The notes beneath the pieces were generated by a model that worked only from the letters and a program-made list of their open reading frames with translations, had not been told where the DNA came from and ran no database searches. From Bradyrhizobiaceae bacterium (GTDB lineage: Bacteria; Pseudomonadota; Alphaproteobacteria; Rhizobiales; Xanthobacteraceae): a DNA stretch of 64,000 bases. The stretch spans positions 124,001-188,000 of the forward strand of contig CANKHA010000002.1 of the NCBI GenBank assembly GCA_947481685.1. The letters run 5' to 3'. This document shows positions 49,926-58,366 of this stretch, one piece after another. Position 1 is the stretch's first letter; each line of letters begins with the position of its first letter. Made by a program: the position numbers and the translations under genes.

Positions 49926-50665
49926 TTTCACTTAAAAATGTCGGGCTGACCTTTCGCCGGGGCGAAGAAGAAACCGAGGTGCTGCGCGACTTCAGTCTCG
50001 ATATTCCAGCTGGACGTTTCGTTGCCATCGCGGGCCCCTCCGGCGTCGGCAAATCGACGCTGTTGCGCGTGGTTGCCGGATTGCTGAAGCCGAGCAAAGG
50101 CAGCGTTGCGATCAAACCCAGCAAGGGCAAAGTCTTGCCCGTGGCGATGGTGTTTCAGGATGCACGGCTGCTGCCCTGGCGCACCGTGATCAACAATGTC
50201 GGCTTCGGTCTGGAGCATGGCATGAGCAAACGCGAGCGTTGCGCAAAGGCCGAGGAAGCGCTGAAGCTTGTTGGCCTTGCGGGCTACGGTCAGCGCTATC
50301 CGCATGAATTATCCGGCGGGCAACGTCAGCGCGTTGCGCTCGCTCGCGCCTTCGCGGTCGATCTGGACATCCTGTTGATGGACGAGCCGTTCGCTGCGCT
50401 CGATGCCATTACCCGCGAAACACTTCAGGATGAATTGCTGCACATCCACGATCTGACGAAGAAGACCGTTCTGTTCGTCACGCATTCGATCGAGGAAGCG
50501 GTTTATCTCGCCGATGACGTGGTGACGATCGCCGGCAGGCCCGGCCGCCTGGCATCGTCAACCACGATCGACATCGCCCGGCCGCGTCACAGGGGAGACG
50601 TCAACCTGGCCAATTTTGAAGCACGATTGCGGATACAAATGGAAGAAGACGGATCGGGGATCTAA
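49913..50665 (+). CDS. ABC transporter ATP-binding protein, SsuB/TauB type
   Basis: Cytosolic ATPase of 250 residues. Walker A is GPSGVGKST, the Q-loop MVFQDARLLPW, the signature LSGGQRQRVALARA and Walker B ILLMDEPFAALDA. I chose the ATG at 49913 because GAGG lies 8 bases upstream; a second ATG at 49922 overlaps the permease stop as ATGA. It completes the importer with the two genes before it. Confidence 0.93.
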   Translation: MEAMISLKNVGLTFRRGEEETEVLRDFSLDIPAGRFVAIAGPSGVGKSTLLRVVAGLLKPSKGSVAIKPSKGKVLPVAMVFQDARLLPWRTVINNVGFGLEHGMSKRERCAKAEEALKLVGLAGYGQRYPHELSGGQRQRVALARAFAVDLDILLMDEPFAALDAITRETLQDELLHIHDLTKKTVLFVTHSIEEAVYLADDVVTIAGRPGRLASSTTIDIARPRHRGDVNLANFEARLRIQMEEDGSGI

Positions 50666-50704
50666 GCACTCCGGCAACCTGGCTGATCTTCCAGACGCCG
50701 GTGC

Positions 50705-50735
50705 CGACGGCGCTGTCAGCAAGAAAGCGCCGTCG
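50705..50735. terminator. Bidirectional hairpin between convergent genes
   Basis: A 10-bp perfect stem CGACGGCGCT / AGCGCCGTCG with an 11-base loop lies between the ABC ATPase stop and the DUF3606 gene stop. There is no T run. Confidence 0.5.
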
Positions 50736-50752
50736 AAATTTGCACCGGTTGT

Positions 50753-51127
50753 CTATTTCTTCCGCTTGGTCTTTTTCTTCTTCGCCGGCTTTTTCTTGGC
50801 CAGATAGGCGGCGACCTTTTTCGACGACCGGCCGGCAGCCTTGACGACAGCCTTCAGCCTTGCGGCTGTAATTTTGAGTTTCTTGGACCAGTATCGAACT
50901 TCATACGGCTGGCTGAGCGCAATCAGATTTTTGTCGCTCGCCTTATGCTTTTGCAGTTTGATATACGCCTCGACTTTCTTTGCCGAAACGCCGACCTTTT
51001 TCACGGCATATTTGAGCTTTGCCGGTGTCACTTTGAATTTTTTAGACCAGTAACGAACCTCATAAGGCTCTTTCACTGCGATCAACCCGCGGTCCGATGC
51101 ACCGCGTTTAGCTTTGTTGTCAGCCAT
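50753..51127 (-). CDS. Tandem DUF3606 protein with Lys-rich tail
   Basis: A 124-residue basic protein. It contains two copies of a DUF3606-like unit: DRGLIAVKEPYEVRYWSKKF (about 12-31) to KKVEAYI (58), and DKNLIALSQPYEVRYWSKKL (about 65-84) to KKVAAYL (110). A lysine-rich end follows (AKKKPAKKKKTKRKK). The two units are about 60 percent identical, so this is an internal duplication of a domain that is usually single. The charge suggests nucleic-acid binding, but the function is unknown. The ATG is in the context ...TACCATAACGGGGGGTATCTGT-ATG, with GGGGGG upstream. Confidence 0.8.
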   Translation of the reverse strand: MADNKAKRGASDRGLIAVKEPYEVRYWSKKFKVTPAKLKYAVKKVGVSAKKVEAYIKLQKHKASDKNLIALSQPYEVRYWSKKLKITAARLKAVVKAAGRSSKKVAAYLAKKKPAKKKKTKRKK

Positions 51128-51193
51128 ACAGATACCCCCCGTTATGGTAGTTGTCCTGACGTCCCGGCGAAGATCGTACGCAACGTCTGCGCA

Positions 51194-51480
51194 CTAAGCC
51201 ATTTTGTTCTTTATCAACCCAACGATCGCTGTGAGCACCGCGCCTGCGATGCCGCCTCCAGCTGCCTGCCCGACGAGAGCGCCGATATCGACGCTTGTTC
51301 CGGCATTGGCCAGCATCGGAATGAACGTCGAAAGGATCGTGCCGCCAACACCGCCGCCGACCGCACCTGCGATCGTATTGCCGAGCGTGCCGAGGCTCAG
51401 ATTTTTACCGCTCCTGCGGCATTGCCGCCTATTGCACCGCCAATAATTTGAACGATAAGCGCGAGTAAGGTCCCAGACAT
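51194..51480 (-). pseudogene. Glycine-rich small membrane protein broken by one missing base
   Basis: The ATG at 51480 follows GGAGACTGAA. The frame gives MSGTLLALIVQIIGGAIGG and then hits a TGA. Adding one A to the A5 run at 51402-51406 (minus-strand A) restores AGAVKNLSLGTLGNTIAGAV and continues for a total of 95 residues, ending GLIKNKMA. The restored protein is Gly/Ala/Ile-rich with several hydrophobic stretches and glycine-zipper-like spacing, and resembles a small conserved Bradyrhizobium family of unknown function. The lesion sits in a homopolymer, so a sequencing error is a serious alternative to a real frameshift. Confidence 0.75.
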
Positions 51481-51670
51481 TTCAGTCTCCTATCAATGAT
51501 TCAAATACTCCCAGAGTCCCGATCAGCCATATGTCCGCAGAACGGACCGCGAGGATAACAGGATTGCGCCGAAGGAAGAAACCAGTCGAGGTGAACTTAC
51601 GTCTTAGACGCAATAGGTGGGGATTGCTCATCTTCGTCGCATATTGCAGAGCAACGAAAGGGCGCGCTTT

Positions 51671-51901
51671 TTAAGGTAGCGCCGATATCAACAGAGCCAC
51701 AAAAGCAATGCTTACCAAGGCAATAGCGGCCTGCCGCCGGCGGCGCTTCGGGCCGTAAATGCCTGCCGCGCGCCGTGCCTGAATCGTCGCCGCCTCGAAT
51801 TCCGCTGATGATGCAAAGGGGCAAGCTAACGCCGTCCCCGCCCGCTGCGCGGCAATTTCGAGCGTTTCGAAATCAGAGTGCAAGCGACTCAGGTGCCACA
51901 T
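51671..51901 (-). CDS. Small hypothetical membrane protein
   Basis: A 76-residue frame with a polar first half (MWHLSRLHSDFETLEIAAQR), an arginine-rich patch (KRRRRQ) and one C-terminal helix (AAIALVSIAFVALLISALP). The positive-inside rule predicts N-in topology as a tail-anchored type protein. The ribosome binding site is weak. I do not recognise a family; the composition looks like coding sequence but support is moderate. Confidence 0.5.
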   Translation of the reverse strand: MWHLSRLHSDFETLEIAAQRAGTALACPFASSAEFEAATIQARRAAGIYGPKRRRRQAAIALVSIAFVALLISALP

Positions 51902-51916
51902 GAATTAAGGGTACCC

Positions 51917-51956
51917 CTGTCAGGTAAACGAGACCTTGCCGTCACGGAGCTGTCAT
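51917..51956 (+). promoter_or_regulatory. Pho box upstream of phoX
   Basis: CCGTCAC-GGAG-CTGTCAT (51939-51956) matches the PhoB double repeat CTGTCAT-N4-CTGTCAT in 12 of 14 positions. A further CTGTCAG at 51917 lies 22 bp before the first repeat, which is two PhoB repeat units. A weak -10 (TAGCCT, 51967-51972) follows 10 bp after the second repeat, as expected for a PhoB-activated promoter. The next gene encodes a PhoX phosphatase. Confidence 0.65.
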
Positions 51957-52020
51957 CAGCCGGACCTAGCCTCCGCGCTGTTATCGCTGCTTGATTCAGC
52001 TCCATTCACGAGGTTTTTCA

Positions 52021-54009
52021 GTGACACAGATTCAGCGCACCCGGTCGCAGGCCTATGAGGCATCGGAAGACATCGGCCGGAATGCCAGCACCAACGCCAC
52101 CATTGGTGACGTGATCGCGACCCGCTTCGACCGCCGCGATCTGCTCAAGGGTGCACTGGGCGTTGCCGCCATTACCGCCACCATGGGCCCGTTCGCTTTC
52201 GCCTCGACCGAGGTAAAAGCGCAGCTCGCGACAACCGCCAATCGCTTCAAGTTCAAGGAGATCGAAGCCGGCGTCGATATCGATCATCATGTGGCGGAAG
52301 GCTATGACGTTCAGGTGCTGATCCGTTGGGGCGATCCGGTGCTGCCCGGCGCGAAAGCATTCGACCCGATGAACCAAAGTGCCGCCGCCCAGAAACTGCA
52401 GTTCGGATACAACAACGATTACCTCGGTTATCTGCCAATCCCCGGTGCGGCCAATCCTTCCGAGCACGGGCTGCTTGTCATCAACCATGAGTACACCAAC
52501 GAAGAACTGATGTTCCCCGGTATTGGCCTGCAGGAATCGAAAAGCGTCAATTTCGCCAAGATGACTCCCGAACTTGTTGCAGTCGAGAAAGCCGCCTCCG
52601 GCGGTAGCGTGATCGAGATCAAGCGCGAAGGCGGCAAATGGAGCGTCGTTCCGGATTCCAAATACGCACGCCGCATCGACATCGACACCGCGATGGAAAT
52701 CTCCGGCCCTGCCGCTGGTCACCCGCGCATGCAGACCAAAGCTGACCCGACGGGCAAGCGCGTGCTCGGCACGCTTAACAATTGCTCCGGCGGCGTTACC
52801 CCTTGGGGAACCTGGCTGACCTGCGAAGAAAACTTCCATGGCTATTTCTGGGGCAAGCTTGAAGCGGACCATCCAGAAGCCCGGAACTACAAGCGCTACG
52901 GCGTGCCGGAAAACGCATACGCCTGGGGCAAGTTCGACGCGCGTTTCGACATCGCCAAGGAGCCGAATGAAGCGAACCGCTTCGGCTGGATCGTGGAGAT
53001 CGATCCGTTTGCGCCCGCGTCAGTGCCGAAGAAGCGCACTGCGCTCGGACGCACCAAGCACGAAGGCGCTGCCGGCATCGTCAGTAAAGACGGCCGCTAT
53101 GTGGTCTATGCCGGCGATGACGAACGGTTCGACTATGTCTATCGCTTCGTGACCAGCCGAAAGGTCGATACTGTCAACCGCGCAGCGAACCGCGATATCC
53201 TCGACGAAGGCACCCTCTCCGTTGCCAAGTACAACGCCGACGGTTCGGTGAACTGGTTGCCGCTGGTGCACGGCAAAGGCCCGCTGACGGAGGCCAATGG
53301 CTTCGCCAGCCAGGCAGATGTGCTCATCGAAACCCGCCGCGCGGCTGACCTCCTCGGCGCCACCAAGATGGACCGCCCAGAAGACGTGGAAGCAAATCCA
53401 AAGACCAACAAGGTCTATGTCGTCCTCACCAACAATACCCGCCGCAAGGTTGAGGAACAGGACGCGGCGAACCCGCGCGCTGACAACCGGTTTGGTCACC
53501 TGATCGAGATGACCCCGCCGGATGGCGACCACGCCGCCGATACGTTCAAGTGGGAAATCCTGGTGAAGTGCGGCGCCCCCTCGGTGGCTGCAGTCGGCGC
53601 CAGCTTCTCGTCGGATACGACCAGGAACGGCTGGTTCGGCATGCCCGACAACGTCGCCGTCGATAGCGATGGCCGGCTCTGGGTTGCGACCGATGGCAAC
53701 TCGCCAAAGAAGACCGGCCGCGCCGACGGTCTGTGGGGAGTCGAAACCGAAGGCGAAGCGCGCGGCACCTCAAAGCATTTCTACCGCGTGCCGATGGGCG
53801 CAGAAATGTGCGGGCCGGAATTCACGCCCAACGTCGAGACACTCTTCCTGGCTATCCAGCATCCGGGGGAAGCGGAAGACGATCCCTCCGCCACGCCGGC
53901 GACATTCGAGAATCCGGCGACGCGCTGGCCGGACTTCAAACCCGACATGCCCCCTCGCCCATCTGTTGTGGTGATCACCAAGCGCGGCGGCGGCAAGATC
54001 GGAAGCTGA
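52021..54009 (+). CDS. phoX: PhoX-family alkaline phosphatase (DUF839)
   Basis: Secreted phosphatase of the PhoX family, 662 residues, expected to release phosphate from phosphomonoesters with Ca and Fe cofactors. The Tat signal is DRRDLLKGALGVAAITATMG (twin arginine at residues 38-39). The body is DUF839, with HGLLVINHEYTNEELMFPG, NCSGGVTPWGTWLTCEENFH and RTKHEGAAG. I chose the GTG at 52021, preceded by CACGAGG; a TTG at 51991 is also in frame. A Pho box lies upstream. Confidence 0.9.
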   Translation: MTQIQRTRSQAYEASEDIGRNASTNATIGDVIATRFDRRDLLKGALGVAAITATMGPFAFASTEVKAQLATTANRFKFKEIEAGVDIDHHVAEGYDVQVLIRWGDPVLPGAKAFDPMNQSAAAQKLQFGYNNDYLGYLPIPGAANPSEHGLLVINHEYTNEELMFPGIGLQESKSVNFAKMTPELVAVEKAASGGSVIEIKREGGKWSVVPDSKYARRIDIDTAMEISGPAAGHPRMQTKADPTGKRVLGTLNNCSGGVTPWGTWLTCEENFHGYFWGKLEADHPEARNYKRYGVPENAYAWGKFDARFDIAKEPNEANRFGWIVEIDPFAPASVPKKRTALGRTKHEGAAGIVSKDGRYVVYAGDDERFDYVYRFVTSRKVDTVNRAANRDILDEGTLSVAKYNADGSVNWLPLVHGKGPLTEANGFASQADVLIETRRAADLLGATKMDRPEDVEANPKTNKVYVVLTNNTRRKVEEQDAANPRADNRFGHLIEMTPPDGDHAADTFKWEILVKCGAPSVAAVGASFSSDTTRNGWFGMPDNVAVDSDGRLWVATDGNSPKKTGRADGLWGVETEGEARGTSKHFYRVPMGAEMCGPEFTPNVETLFLAIQHPGEAEDDPSATPATFENPATRWPDFKPDMPPRPSVVVITKRGGGKIGS

Positions 54010-54013
54010 TCGA

Positions 54014-55216
54014 TCAGGCTGCCTGGCTCAGGCCTGCGGATGTCGAGATATCCTCGTCCGCAGGCTTGATCGCATCCGCGCACAGCACCCGATTCCTGCC
54101 TGCCTGTTTGGCGGCATAGAGTGCAGCATCTGCGCGCGCCAACATCCGCTCGATGCTGCAGTCCTGCCCCGATGCCTCAGCGACACCAATGCTGACGGTC
54201 GCGTCCATGCGATGGCCCGCGACGATCGCGCCGTTGGCTTCGAAAGCCGCGCGCACGCGTTCAGCCGCGATCGCAGCCTCTTCGGCGGTTCCGGGCAGCA
54301 ACGCCACGAATTCTTCGCCGCCGAGGCGGGCGAACACATCGCTCTCGCGCATCGTGCTCTGGAGCGTATCGGCGAATATGCACAATGCGGCATCGCCTAT
54401 CGCGTGGCCGAAACGATCGTTGATCGATTTGAAATGATCGAGATCGAACATCATCACGCTCACCGGACCTTGCTTGCGCGCGGCACGCGAGATCATGAGC
54501 TCAGAAAGCTCCAGGAAACCACGGCGGTTCAGCAGCTTGGTGAGCGGGTCTGTTGCAGCTGCAACCTTGTGCAGGCTCTCGGCGCGCTCCTTGGCCATCA
54601 TCAGGGCAATAAAGGCCGTGCCGACAACGTAGAGTAAGGTCTCGAGGGTGAAAACTGCTATCCATCCGCTCGACAGCAAGGCGCCCTCACCGCCACGCAT
54701 CACCGCCAACGGAATTGGCGGCAGAAAAACGAGACCATGCAGCAAGGGAATGCAAATTGCCGCACCGCGTGAGCGCGACCGTTTGCGGCGATCGGTCCAG
54801 ACTTCGCGTGCGGTCGCAAACGTATAGGCCGAGACGATCAACGAGCTGAGCACGATGCGGGCGATACCGGATTGCGCGAATTCCGGAATTTGGCAGGCGA
54901 CGATCCACAGTATCGCGCCCAAAGACAGTGCGAAGGGACGCACCTTGCGGGCATAAAACAAACGCGCTCCATTCCAGATCGTCCCGCAGGCTGCAAACAG
55001 CAGGGCGTTGGACAATCCGAATGACAGCGGTTGCGACCCAATCGCGGCTTCGGCGATCCAGAGCGCGACGCCCAGGCCACCGAGCATATAGGCCGCGCCC
55101 CACCAGGCGAGCGCACGGATATTGCGATCCTGACTCCAGGCAAAGAACAGGAACAGCCCGAGAAGACCCGCGATACAGCTCGAAACCAGGAAGAGTGTCG
55201 GTATGTCCAGGTACAT
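54014..55216 (-). CDS. Membrane-bound diguanylate cyclase
   Basis: Makes cyclic di-GMP. The 400-residue product has an N-terminal membrane sensor of about six to seven helices (MYLDIPTLFLVSSCIAGLLG to about residue 215) and a C-terminal GGDEF domain. The active-site motif is GGEEF (near residue 299) in the sequence RLGGEEFVALLPG. The inhibitory I-site RESD lies five residues before it, so product feedback is likely. I use the ATG at 55216; an ATG 17 codons upstream is open. No signal-binding domain is recognised in the sensor region. Located convergent with phoX. Confidence 0.92.
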   Translation of the reverse strand: MYLDIPTLFLVSSCIAGLLGLFLFFAWSQDRNIRALAWWGAAYMLGGLGVALWIAEAAIGSQPLSFGLSNALLFAACGTIWNGARLFYARKVRPFALSLGAILWIVACQIPEFAQSGIARIVLSSLIVSAYTFATAREVWTDRRKRSRSRGAAICIPLLHGLVFLPPIPLAVMRGGEGALLSSGWIAVFTLETLLYVVGTAFIALMMAKERAESLHKVAAATDPLTKLLNRRGFLELSELMISRAARKQGPVSVMMFDLDHFKSINDRFGHAIGDAALCIFADTLQSTMRESDVFARLGGEEFVALLPGTAEEAAIAAERVRAAFEANGAIVAGHRMDATVSIGVAEASGQDCSIERMLARADAALYAAKQAGRNRVLCADAIKPADEDISTSAGLSQAA

Positions 55217-55373
55217 GGGTTTCCGCGCGGGGCTTGTTGCCTGTGCCTCCCGTACGGAAATACCCATACCAGCTCACGCCTTCGTGTAGGGAAGTGCCTG
55301 GTTTTACGCTTTGCAGCCCATTTCGATGCTTGGTTTGGTTTGCACAAATAAAGCGTCGAATTGAGTGCAAATA

Positions 55374-55399
55374 AAAAGGGGCGCCGAGGCGCCCCTTTT
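55374..55399 (-). terminator. rpsI terminator
   Basis: AAAAGGGGCGCC / GGCGCCCCTTTT stem followed on the minus strand by TTTTTATTT, 24 bp after the rpsI stop. Confidence 0.88.
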
Positions 55400-55422
55400 G
55401 CCGACACGCTGATGACTGCGCG

Positions 55423-55899
55423 TCAGCGCTTGGAGAACTGGAAGGACCGGCGGGCCTTGGCACGGCCGTACTTCTTGCGTTCGACAACGCGGGAGTCGCG
55501 GGTGAGAAAACCACCGCGCTTGAGCACACCGCGCAGATCCGGCTCGTAATAGGTCAACGCCTTGGCGATGCCATGACGCACCGCGCCGGCCTGACCCGAC
55601 AGCCCGCCGCCCGACACCGTGCAAACCACGTCGAACTGGGTCTGGCGGTTCGCGGCGACCAGCGGCTGCTGGATCATCATGCGCAACACGGGGCGTGCGA
55701 AGAAAACCTCGATCGCACGGGTGTTGACGATGATCTTGCCGCTGCCCGGCTTCACCCAGACACGGGCAACAGCATTCTTGCGCTTGCCAGTGGCATAGGA
55801 GCGGCCCTGCTTGTCGATCTTCTTCTCGTATTTCGGGGCTTCCGGCGCCGCGGTCTTCAGCGTGGACAAGCCTTCCAGCGTCTGCATGGATTCAGCCAT
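55423..55899 (-). CDS. rpsI: 30S ribosomal protein S9
   Basis: Small-subunit protein whose C-terminal tail reaches the P-site tRNA. In 158 residues it shows [38 protein letters not shown] and the basic end [19 protein letters not shown]. The first 30 or so residues are an Ala/Glu-rich extension common in alphaproteobacteria. Start ATG at 55899, 2 bp after the rplM stop. Confidence 0.97.
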   Translation of the reverse strand: MAESMQTLEGLSTLKTAAPEAPKYEKKIDKQGRSYATGKRKNAVARVWVKPGSGKIIVNTRAIEVFFARPVLRMMIQQPLVAANRQTQFDVVCTVSGGGLSGQAGAVRHGIAKALTYYEPDLRGVLKRGGFLTRDSRVVERKKYGRAKARRSFQFSKR

Positions 55900-55901
55900 A
55901 G

Positions 55902-56366
55902 TCACGCGCTCCTCATGTTCTTGCGGTTCATCTTGCCGACGTCGAGCGTTTCCGGCTGCTGGGCCTCATGCGGATGATCCGGTCCCGGATAAACCCGCAG
56001 ATGGCCGAGCTGCGCGCGGCCGAGCGGGCCCCGCGGCAACATGCGCTCGATCGCCTTTTCGACGATGCGCTCGGGGAAGCGGCCTTCCAGGATCGACTTC
56101 GCGCTGCGCTCCTTGATGCCACCGATGTAGTTGGTGTGGTGGTAGTAGACCTTCTGCTGGACCTTGCGGCCCGTCAGCACCACCTTGGCGGCATTAATGA
56201 TGATGATGTTGTCACCATCGTCCGCATGGGGCGTGTAGGTCGGCTTGTGCTTACCGCGCAGATGCATTGCAACGATGCTGGCGAGGCGGCCGACGACCAG
56301 ACCCTTGGCGTCGATCAGCACCCACTTCTTCTCGATGTCGGCGGCTTTGGCCGAATAGGTTTTCAT
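55902..56366 (-). CDS. rplM: 50S ribosomal protein L13
   Basis: Early-assembling large-subunit protein, 154 residues. The family-typical start [20 protein letters not shown] is at 56366; the frame is open 15 codons upstream without similarity. Core motifs are [20 protein letters not shown] and [20 protein letters not shown]. Cotranscribed with rpsI. Confidence 0.97.
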   Translation of the reverse strand: MKTYSAKAADIEKKWVLIDAKGLVVGRLASIVAMHLRGKHKPTYTPHADDGDNIIIINAAKVVLTGRKVQQKVYYHHTNYIGGIKERSAKSILEGRFPERIVEKAIERMLPRGPLGRAQLGHLRVYPGPDHPHEAQQPETLDVGKMNRKNMRSA

Positions 56367-56411
56367 GGCGTAATCCATAAATTGGAAGGGCGCAGCCTTA
56401 AGCCGCACCAT

Positions 56412-56696
56412 GGGGCTAAGTAGCCCAACACCGCGTTTCGGTCAACGTCTCTCGTTCCAGTTTTATTGTTACAAAACAGCATCTTATGAAAATGGTATTA
56501 TATTACCTGATGCTATGCCACGCTATCGACAGGGCTCTCCTACTGGAGGTCAACTCCGTCTGCCTTTGATTAACCCTGATGCGCGCAATTCGATGCAACC
56601 GGCCGTTTTTACAGGGTTAATTTCAGAGAGTGTTAGCCCTTTAAAGGGCATTTTCCTTGCGCATTCGAGCATTTTGCGCGCAGGCGCGAGGGTTCC
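56412..56696. other. AT-rich intergenic region with palindromes
   Basis: A stretch of lower GC than its surroundings between rplM (minus) and the carbamoyltransferase cassette (plus). It holds AGCATC...GATGCT (about 56478-56513), a GGTATTATATTACC near-palindrome inside it, and the perfect 14-bp palindrome GCCCTTTAAAGGGC at 56636-56649, 48 bp before the SGNH gene. These are plausible promoter/operator sequences; I cannot assign a regulator. Confidence 0.4.
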
Positions 56697-57758
56697 ATGT
56701 CGACCCAAGCCGCGACCCCGCATTCCAGTTTCTTTACCCGGCACGAGAAACTCGCCCTCGTGCTGATCAATGTCCTGTTCCTGGCATTGCTGCTGGTGGC
56801 CGGTGAAATCGCGGCACGCATCTCGACCGGCTACGACATCGGCTATTACACCGAAGCCAAGCCCGGCCCCGACGGCAAGCTCCACTACCCATACGGCATC
56901 GTTCCGGTAAACACGCAGGGTTATCTCGACGAGGAATTCGATCTCTCGAGCACCAAACCGCGCGTCGGCTGGTTCGGCGATAGTGTCGCGATGGGCGTTG
57001 GCGCGGGTTACCCCTATCGCATCTCCGATCTGGTTCGCAGTAACCGCAGCGACATCAACACCTGGAATTTTGCGCGCATCGGCGCCGGTTTCGAGAGCGA
57101 GAAGGCAGAAAAGATCGCACGGGACTATAAGCTCAGCACCCTCGTCTATCTGCTCAATCTCAACGATATCCTTCCCGAATCAGCGCCGCAGTCCGGCACC
57201 GGTTTCGTGGTCTTCAACGGCCTCGGCTTCGTGAAGGACTATCTCGATTACTTCCGCGACCGCAGCTATCTCTACAACTACATCCGTACCGCCGCGAAAA
57301 ACGCCTTCCAGCGGCTTGGTTTCGAAGCCTCGGGCTATTTTGCCTTCGAGCTTTGGCCGAACAAGTCTGACGACGTATTCAAGTCTTTCGCCGAACGTGT
57401 TAATATGACAGCGCGCGAGTTGAAGGCCAATGGCGTGCAGATGTGCGTCGTGATCGCGCCTTACGAGATGCAGGTCTCCGACGATGCCGCGCGCACCTAC
57501 GCCAAGCTCGGCTTCTCCTGGGAAGATGGTTTCCTGCAGGGCTCCACGCAAAAGAAACTGCGCCAGTATCTCGCGAAGGACCTGCCGGTCTATGACGGCC
57601 TTGATGCCTTCCCGGATCACAGCGCGCCGGTCGGCAATCTGTTTGTCTATAATGCCGGCGACAAGGTCGACTGGAATCACCCGAACCGCGCCGGCCATGC
57701 CGCGCTCGCCAGGGGCTTCCTGCAATCCAACACCTGCCCTCTATCAGCAACAAAGTGA
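56697..57758 (+). CDS. SGNH/GDSL-type hydrolase, membrane-anchored
   Basis: A 353-residue protein with a short cytosolic lead, one N-terminal membrane helix (LALVLINVLFLALLLVAGEI, about 19-38) and an extracytoplasmic SGNH fold. The serine lies in WFGDSVAMGVG (Gly94-Asp-Ser96) and the Asp-x-x-His dyad in DWNHPN (Asp325, His328). SGNH enzymes of this type act as glycan O-acetyl esterases or transferases. It is the first of four genes with SxtJ, DUF5989 and carbamoyltransferase, 6 bp from the second. Specificity unknown. Confidence 0.85.
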   Translation: MSTQAATPHSSFFTRHEKLALVLINVLFLALLLVAGEIAARISTGYDIGYYTEAKPGPDGKLHYPYGIVPVNTQGYLDEEFDLSSTKPRVGWFGDSVAMGVGAGYPYRISDLVRSNRSDINTWNFARIGAGFESEKAEKIARDYKLSTLVYLLNLNDILPESAPQSGTGFVVFNGLGFVKDYLDYFRDRSYLYNYIRTAAKNAFQRLGFEASGYFAFELWPNKSDDVFKSFAERVNMTARELKANGVQMCVVIAPYEMQVSDDAARTYAKLGFSWEDGFLQGSTQKKLRQYLAKDLPVYDGLDAFPDHSAPVGNLFVYNAGDKVDWNHPNRAGHAALARGFLQSNTCPLSATK

Positions 57759-57764
57759 GCGCCG

Positions 57765-58196
57765 ATGAAAGGCAATAGCCACGAAAGTTTTGAGAGCGTC
57801 GTCCCGGACAAAATCAGCTCCGAGCGGTCGTTCGGTTATACCGTCGGTGGAGTCTTCACTGCGCTGTCGTTGATCTGGGCCTACACGGGCCACTATCCTT
57901 ATTGGTGGGCGCTGATCCCGGCCGTGCCGCTGATCGTGCTTGCTGCCGTGCAGCCGTCCCTGCTCGCGCCACTGAACAAGCTCTGGGCTAAGTTCGGCAT
58001 GCTGCTGGGCATGATTATAAGCCCGATCGTGCTCGGCATTATCTTCTTCGTTTTCCTGACGCCACACGCTTTGCTTCGGCGGGCGATGGGCAAGAAAATG
58101 CTCGCACTCGACTTCGACCCACAGGCGAAGAGCTACTGGATCATCCGCGAGCCGGCCAAGATTGACGCCGCAGCTCGCCTCCGTCGTCCCTACTGA
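57765..58196 (+). CDS. SxtJ-family membrane protein
   Basis: A 143-residue membrane protein with two or three helices (GGVFTALSLIWAYTG, ALIPAVPLIVLAAVQP, GMIISPIVLGIIFFVFLTP). The pattern, with a C-terminal KSYWIIREP motif, is that of SxtJ, named after the saxitoxin cluster but usually found beside carbamoyltransferases in ordinary genomes. It may help place or feed the carbamoyltransferase at the membrane; this is inference. Confidence 0.85.
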   Translation: MKGNSHESFESVVPDKISSERSFGYTVGGVFTALSLIWAYTGHYPYWWALIPAVPLIVLAAVQPSLLAPLNKLWAKFGMLLGMIISPIVLGIIFFVFLTPHALLRRAMGKKMLALDFDPQAKSYWIIREPAKIDAAARLRRPY

Positions 58197-58206
58197 GGAT
58201 CAGATC

Positions 58207-58359
58207 ATGATTTCCTTCCTGAGCGATTTCTGGAGCTTCATGTCCGAACGCAAGAAGTTCTGGATGCTACCTATCATGATCGTCATGGTTGGCATCGGTG
58301 GCTTGCTTGTGCTGGCGAAAGGCTCTGCTGTCGCCCCCTTCATCTACACCCTGTTCTGA
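58207..58359 (+). CDS. DUF5989-family small membrane protein
   Basis: A 50-residue protein (MISFLSDFWSFMSERKKFWM...) with a short amphipathic lead and a C-terminal helix (LPIMIVMVGIGGLLVLAKG). The ATG at 58207 is preceded by GAGGATCAG. It matches the DUF5989 family, which nearly always lies between SxtJ and a carbamoyltransferase. Function unknown. The carbamoyltransferase ATG is 7 bp after its stop. Confidence 0.85.
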   Translation: MISFLSDFWSFMSERKKFWMLPIMIVMVGIGGLLVLAKGSAVAPFIYTLF

Positions 58360-58366
58360 GGCCACC

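Noticed and set aside
51991-52020. Earlier TTG start for PhoX
   Set aside because: It would add ten residues before the GTG at 52021, which has the better ribosome binding site (CACGAGG) and correct distance to the Tat motif.
56410-56766. Open frame of 118 codons over the AT-rich intergenic region
   Set aside because: It begins in the rplM leader, has no ribosome binding site and overlaps the SGNH hydrolase start; composition is not coding-like.
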